From: Bacteroidota bacterium
GTDB lineage: Bacteria > Bacteroidota > Kryptoniia > Kryptoniales > JAKASW01
DNA length: 9,024 nucleotides
Direction: 5' to 3'
Assembly: GCA_021796055.1 (NCBI GenBank)
Contig: JAJYOS010000206.1
Location: 1-9,024 of the forward strand
The position numbers and the translations under genes were made by a program. This document shows positions 6,306 to 9,024 of this stretch, in pieces. The notes under the pieces were generated by a model. The model was given only the letters and a program-made list of their open reading frames with translations. It searched no databases and was not told where the DNA came from. Position 1 is the first letter of the stretch; each line of letters opens with the position of its first letter.

Positions 6306-7924
6306 GCGCTGATTCGGGAAATGCCGGCGTTGCCGCGTCGGGTCGCAGGACATCTTTTATAGAGAAGGGGGGCGGCAGTTACAAGTGGTGGGTGCTCGCC
6401 AATATAATGATCGGCACGGCGATGGTTGTTATCGATGCCAGCATCGTGAACGTCGCACTTCCAAAGATAATGGCCGCGTTTGGCATCTCTATCGACACGG
6501 CCGAGTGGGTGCTTAACGCATATCTCATCGCCTTCTCTGTCATGTTGCCGACCGCCGCCTGGTTCGCGGATAGATTCGGCTATAAGGCGATGTACTCTTT
6601 TGCTCTCGCGATTTTCACTGTCGGCTCGTTTCTTTGCGCGATAGCATGGAACGAAAATATGCTGATCATATTCCGGGCGATACAAGGAATGGGCGGAGGG
6701 TTCCTTATGCCTGTCGGGATGGCAATCGTATTGCGTGAATTCCCCGTAGAGCAGCGCGGCACCGCGATTGGGTTCTGGTCGGTAGCTGCTGCCGGTTCCG
6801 TTTCGCTTGGCCCCCTTCTGGGCGGATACCTCGTCGACAGATTTGATTGGAGTTCTATCTTTTTCATCAACGTCCCTCTCGGTATACTTGGAATCATCGC
6901 TACTCTCATGATCTTGAAGTCGCATCGAGCCTCGAAGTCGCACGGCTTTGATTTCATCGGATTCATCTCTATGACGGCATTCATGGTCTCTCTTCTTCTG
7001 GCGTTGGCCGATGGAAATGCCGCGTGGAATACCGGAGGATGGACATCGAAATTTATACTTACGAATTTCGCAATCGCTTTTGTAGGGCTCGTGGTATTTC
7101 TCATTAGGGAGTTCACGGCGAAGCATCCACTGATAGACGTCAAGCTGTTCAAAAGCTTCAACTACTCCATGTCAAACTTGGTCCGGTTCATCTTCGGCCT
7201 CTCGGTGTTTGGAAGCATATTCCTCCTCCCATTGTATCTCCAGACATCACTGGATTACACTCCGTATCAGGCAGGAGCGGTTTATCTTCCGATGGGAATA
7301 ATTCAGGGCATTGCAGGTCCGGTCTCTGGGATACTGACCGACAAAGTCAATCCCAAGTTGATAGCATTGGCGGGTATACTCCTTCTCGGCTGGAGCTGGT
7401 ATTTGAACGGTTTCCTTTCTTTATACTCGATGCATTCGCAGATCATGTTCCCCATCTATCTACGCGGGCTTGGAATGGGACTCATGTTTACGCCGCTGAC
7501 AGCCCTTGGTTTGAAAGATATAAAGGCGAAGGATATGGGGCAGGCTTCGGGACTTTTTAACGTGATTCGGCAGGTGGGAGGGAGTTTCGGCGTCGCACTG
7601 ATCGGCACTATCCTTACCGAGCGAACTTTCTTTCACAGAGCGATCGACGGACAGGTCGTCTCTAAGTACTCACCTGTCTATCAGCATGTCGTCGATGGTT
7701 TGCGGAATTTCGTCACCTACAGAGTGGCTGGTCCCGTCTCGATTGAAACCGAGAGAGCGAAGGCTTTGATAATTTCAAACCTTTCAAAGCAGGCAATCAT
7801 ACAGGCTACGGACGACACCTTCCTCTTTGCTTGCGCGATAATGCTTCTGTGCGTCATACCGATAATTCTCCTCAAGAGACCGAAGAAGAGCGGTAGTGAT
7901 AGGCGAGCAGTCGCCGAGCACTGA
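6302..7924 (+). CDS. DHA2-family (EmrB/QacA-type) MFS drug efflux transporter
   Basis: A 540-residue inner-membrane proton antiporter with the 14-helix plan of the DHA2 family, exporting toxic or hydrophobic compounds; the substrate is not predictable. Family motifs in order: DASIVNVALPKI in helix 1 (45-56, with the membrane Asp45 typical of the family), motif A WFADRFGYKAMY (87-98), motif B FRAIQGMGGGFLMPVG (124-139), and the antiporter motif C GSVSLGPLLGG (165-175). The second half has QASGLFNVIRQVGGSFGVAL (414-433), usual for EmrB proteins. A longer loop (441-500) precedes the last helix (504-524). The GTG at 6302 is the first possible start because an in-frame TGA lies at 6293. In Gram-negatives such permeases often sit with an EmrA membrane-fusion partner and a TolC gene; neither is here. 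Translation is probably coupled to the small ORF that overlaps its start. Confidence 0.92.
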   Translation: MSADSGNAGVAASGRRTSFIEKGGGSYKWWVLANIMIGTAMVVIDASIVNVALPKIMAAFGISIDTAEWVLNAYLIAFSVMLPTAAWFADRFGYKAMYSFALAIFTVGSFLCAIAWNENMLIIFRAIQGMGGGFLMPVGMAIVLREFPVEQRGTAIGFWSVAAAGSVSLGPLLGGYLVDRFDWSSIFFINVPLGILGIIATLMILKSHRASKSHGFDFIGFISMTAFMVSLLLALADGNAAWNTGGWTSKFILTNFAIAFVGLVVFLIREFTAKHPLIDVKLFKSFNYSMSNLVRFIFGLSVFGSIFLLPLYLQTSLDYTPYQAGAVYLPMGIIQGIAGPVSGILTDKVNPKLIALAGILLLGWSWYLNGFLSLYSMHSQIMFPIYLRGLGMGLMFTPLTALGLKDIKAKDMGQASGLFNVIRQVGGSFGVALIGTILTERTFFHRAIDGQVVSKYSPVYQHVVDGLRNFVTYRVAGPVSIETERAKALIISNLSKQAIIQATDDTFLFACAIMLLCVIPIILLKRPKKSGSDRRAVAEH

Positions 7925-7959
7925 GAGGCTCAAGGACCTCAATGACCAAGCAGGCTAAT

Positions 7960-8793
7960 TTATTTTGCCTCCAAAGCTTCATCTGAATTATCTATCACGG
8001 CTTCGACTTTGGCGCGCCTGTCAACGCGGCCCGTTACGAGAAGCCAGAGGAAGAACATAATAGGGATGGCTAGAAAAAGGGTGACCTTTAAATCACCGAG
8101 ACCGAGTCCGCCGACGCTCTGTGGCTTGTCCATCCAATCGGCGAACGAAGCTCCGAAAGGCCTGGTCAGGATGTACGCGGTCCAGTACGCTATTACCGCG
8201 TTGCGCGTCTTGTGTTTGCCTCCGGAGAACGACAAAGATATCCGATATGAGACTCCGACAACGGCGATTAGTATGCCGAAGAGTATCCCCGACGAGAAAT
8301 AACCGAGCTTGAAAGTGCTGGCTGTCAAATCGCCGGCGGCCGTGCCGAGAGCAAACGTCGTGAAAACGACGGCCCAATAGAAAATTTCGCGGCGAGTCGA
8401 GTTGACGCTGTGAATTGACAGAGTCTTCTCGCTTCTATACCAGACTATGAAGACTGCCGCGAGCATCAGGGCAAAGAAGGTCGTCGAAACTCTGTACGGA
8501 ACCCCCATTGCGACGTGAACTACGTCCGCCGCCATCGTCCCGAATATTGCCACCATAAGCGCGGTTAGCCAATAGGAGAGATGTGTGTACTTTCGCAACC
8601 GTAGTTTCGATCCAAGCGCGATCACGAATCCAATTCCTCCGAGCATAACGGCCAGATATGGATTCATGTGAAAGACCAGAGCGTCCGAAGTACTCTCGCC
8701 CATGGCAGTAGTGAAGAATTTGAGAATCCAAAAAGTGATAGTGATTTCAGGGACTCTCGTTAATAATTCCTGAGACTCTGTTGTGTCATACAT
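7960..8793 (-). CDS. DUF347/COG4705 four-repeat membrane protein of unknown function
   Basis: The 277-residue, highly hydrophobic protein fits the COG4705 family, built from DUF347 repeats (Pfam PF03988: four tandem units, each about two membrane helices with a conserved Trp). I see all four units. Each opens with the 17-residue pattern [FY]W-x9-G-x4-D: FWILKFFTTAMGESTSD (21-37), YWLTALMVAIFGTMAAD (74-90), YWAVVFTTFALGTAAGD (139-155) and YWTAYILTRPFGASFAD (203-219). The last unit carries the family's TRPFGASFAD signature. One acidic residue per repeat inside a membrane segment suggests a transport or ion-binding role, but none is established. The C-terminal tail (about 256-277) is charged and cytoplasm-like. 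The ATG at 8793 lacks a clear Shine-Dalgarno site; an A-rich stretch precedes it. The gene converges on the MFS gene, with 35 bases between the stops. Confidence 0.88.
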   Translation of the reverse strand: MYDTTESQELLTRVPEITITFWILKFFTTAMGESTSDALVFHMNPYLAVMLGGIGFVIALGSKLRLRKYTHLSYWLTALMVAIFGTMAADVVHVAMGVPYRVSTTFFALMLAAVFIVWYRSEKTLSIHSVNSTRREIFYWAVVFTTFALGTAAGDLTASTFKLGYFSSGILFGILIAVVGVSYRISLSFSGGKHKTRNAVIAYWTAYILTRPFGASFADWMDKPQSVGGLGLGDLKVTLFLAIPIMFFLWLLVTGRVDRRAKVEAVIDNSDEALEAK

Positions 8794-8853
8794 GTTTTTT
8801 TTCTCTTCTGCGTTCGTTAATCATCCTATCCGGGAACGAGAGCTTCCGATTTC

Positions 8854-8868
8854 GCACGGAATCCGTGC
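8854..8868. promoter_or_regulatory. Perfect palindrome GCACGGA-A-TCCGTGC, operator-like
   Basis: Seven-base arms (8854-8860 and 8862-8868) flank one central base. It lies 60 bases upstream of the DUF347 protein start, in the region where its promoter should be. A dimeric repressor or activator site is the natural reading. As RNA the one-base centre would force a larger loop and a shorter stem. I could not pick a convincing -35/-10 pair near it on the minus strand. Confidence 0.4.
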
Positions 8869-8945
8869 CCCGTGTTGCTTCACCCGCTAAATGCCGTATG
8901 ACAAACTGCTTGATAAATAATATCGGCTATCGACATGAATTCCAG

Positions 8946-9024
8946 ATGAAAAGAAAAAGAGATGAGATGCCCCTGAAAATATTCCTTAGCGCGAGCGGGT
9001 GCGGCAGGGCGCAAGCGTTAAGGA
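8946..9024 (+). CDS. Possible start of a gene running off the right edge
   Basis: An ATG at 8946 opens a frame with no stop for the remaining 26 codons (MKRKRDEMPLKIFLSASG...), with a second in-frame ATG at 8967. The basic N-terminus and following hydrophobic stretch are compatible with a coding start, but 26 codons are too few to judge and no Shine-Dalgarno site is obvious. The 3' part overlaps an inverted repeat (8983-9024), which argues that the area may be non-coding instead. Confidence 0.2.
   Translation, partial: MKRKRDEMPLKIFLSASGCGRAQALR
8983..9024. repeat. Imperfect inverted repeat reaching the window edge
   Basis: TCCTTAGCGC (8983-8992) pairs with GCGTTAAGGA (9015-9024) over 10 bp with one G-T wobble, enclosing 22 bases rich in GC. 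The outer end of the right arm is the last base of the window, so the repeat may be longer. It could be a terminator-type stem, the end of a mobile or intergenic repeat, or chance. Confidence 0.35.

Noticed and set aside
6152..7126. 324-codon minus-strand open frame
   Set aside because: It lies antisense to the MFS gene; the product is an Arg/His/Asp-rich sequence with no domain, typical of a shadow frame.
7925..7959. Terminator between the MFS and DUF347 genes
   Set aside because: Only 4-bp GAGG/CCTC and AGGC/GCCT pairings without a T run could be found in the 35-base gap.
8991..9024. 16S rRNA-like string GGGCGCAAGCGTTAA near the right edge
   Set aside because: It resembles a short part of the 16S 530 region, but the neighbouring CAGCNGCGGTAA signature is missing and the flanks do not match; taken as coincidence.

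Overview
The window looks like bacterial chromosome of roughly balanced base composition, probably from a Gram-negative, possibly uncultured lineage. The evidence is a lone 14-helix DHA2 drug exporter, a long UPF0182 membrane protein and a tRNA 3' end without encoded CCA. I cannot assign a phylum from sequence alone; an affinity to the Bacteroidota/Chlorobi/Ignavibacteria side is only an impression.

Left end (1-722): no intact gene. It holds the 3' half of a tRNA-Leu (anticodon CAG, 204-257). The half begins at the anticodon loop and runs to the discriminator base, with no 5' half beside it. This is the usual footprint of site-specific integration into a tRNA gene, so the left edge may be the end of an integrated element. 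Next to it are short open stretches on the minus strand that look like debris, one resembling a TPR helix pair.

Centre: a UPF0182 membrane protein (723-3446, +) converges on homoserine dehydrogenase (hom, 3674-4993, -), with a strong hairpin between them. Hom diverges from an orphan single-domain response regulator (5235-5666, +). Their shared intergenic region carries a 22-bp-spaced direct repeat and a short palindrome. About 520 bases without a gene follow (5667-6182), containing several hairpins with competing partners. They lead into a 40-residue small ORF with its own Shine-Dalgarno site. The stop of that ORF overlaps the GTG start of a DHA2-family MFS exporter (6302-7924, +).

Right end: the exporter converges on a DUF347/COG4705 four-repeat membrane protein (7960-8793, -). 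A perfect 15-bp palindrome lies upstream of that gene. The last 80 bases hold a possible gene start and an inverted repeat that reaches the window edge.

The full-length genes are mostly transcribed singly and in alternating directions, so there is no multigene operon and no clear new defence or biosynthetic system. The best leads are the tRNA half, the small ORF coupled to the exporter with its structured leader, the repeats upstream of hom and the response regulator, and the two membrane proteins of unknown function.
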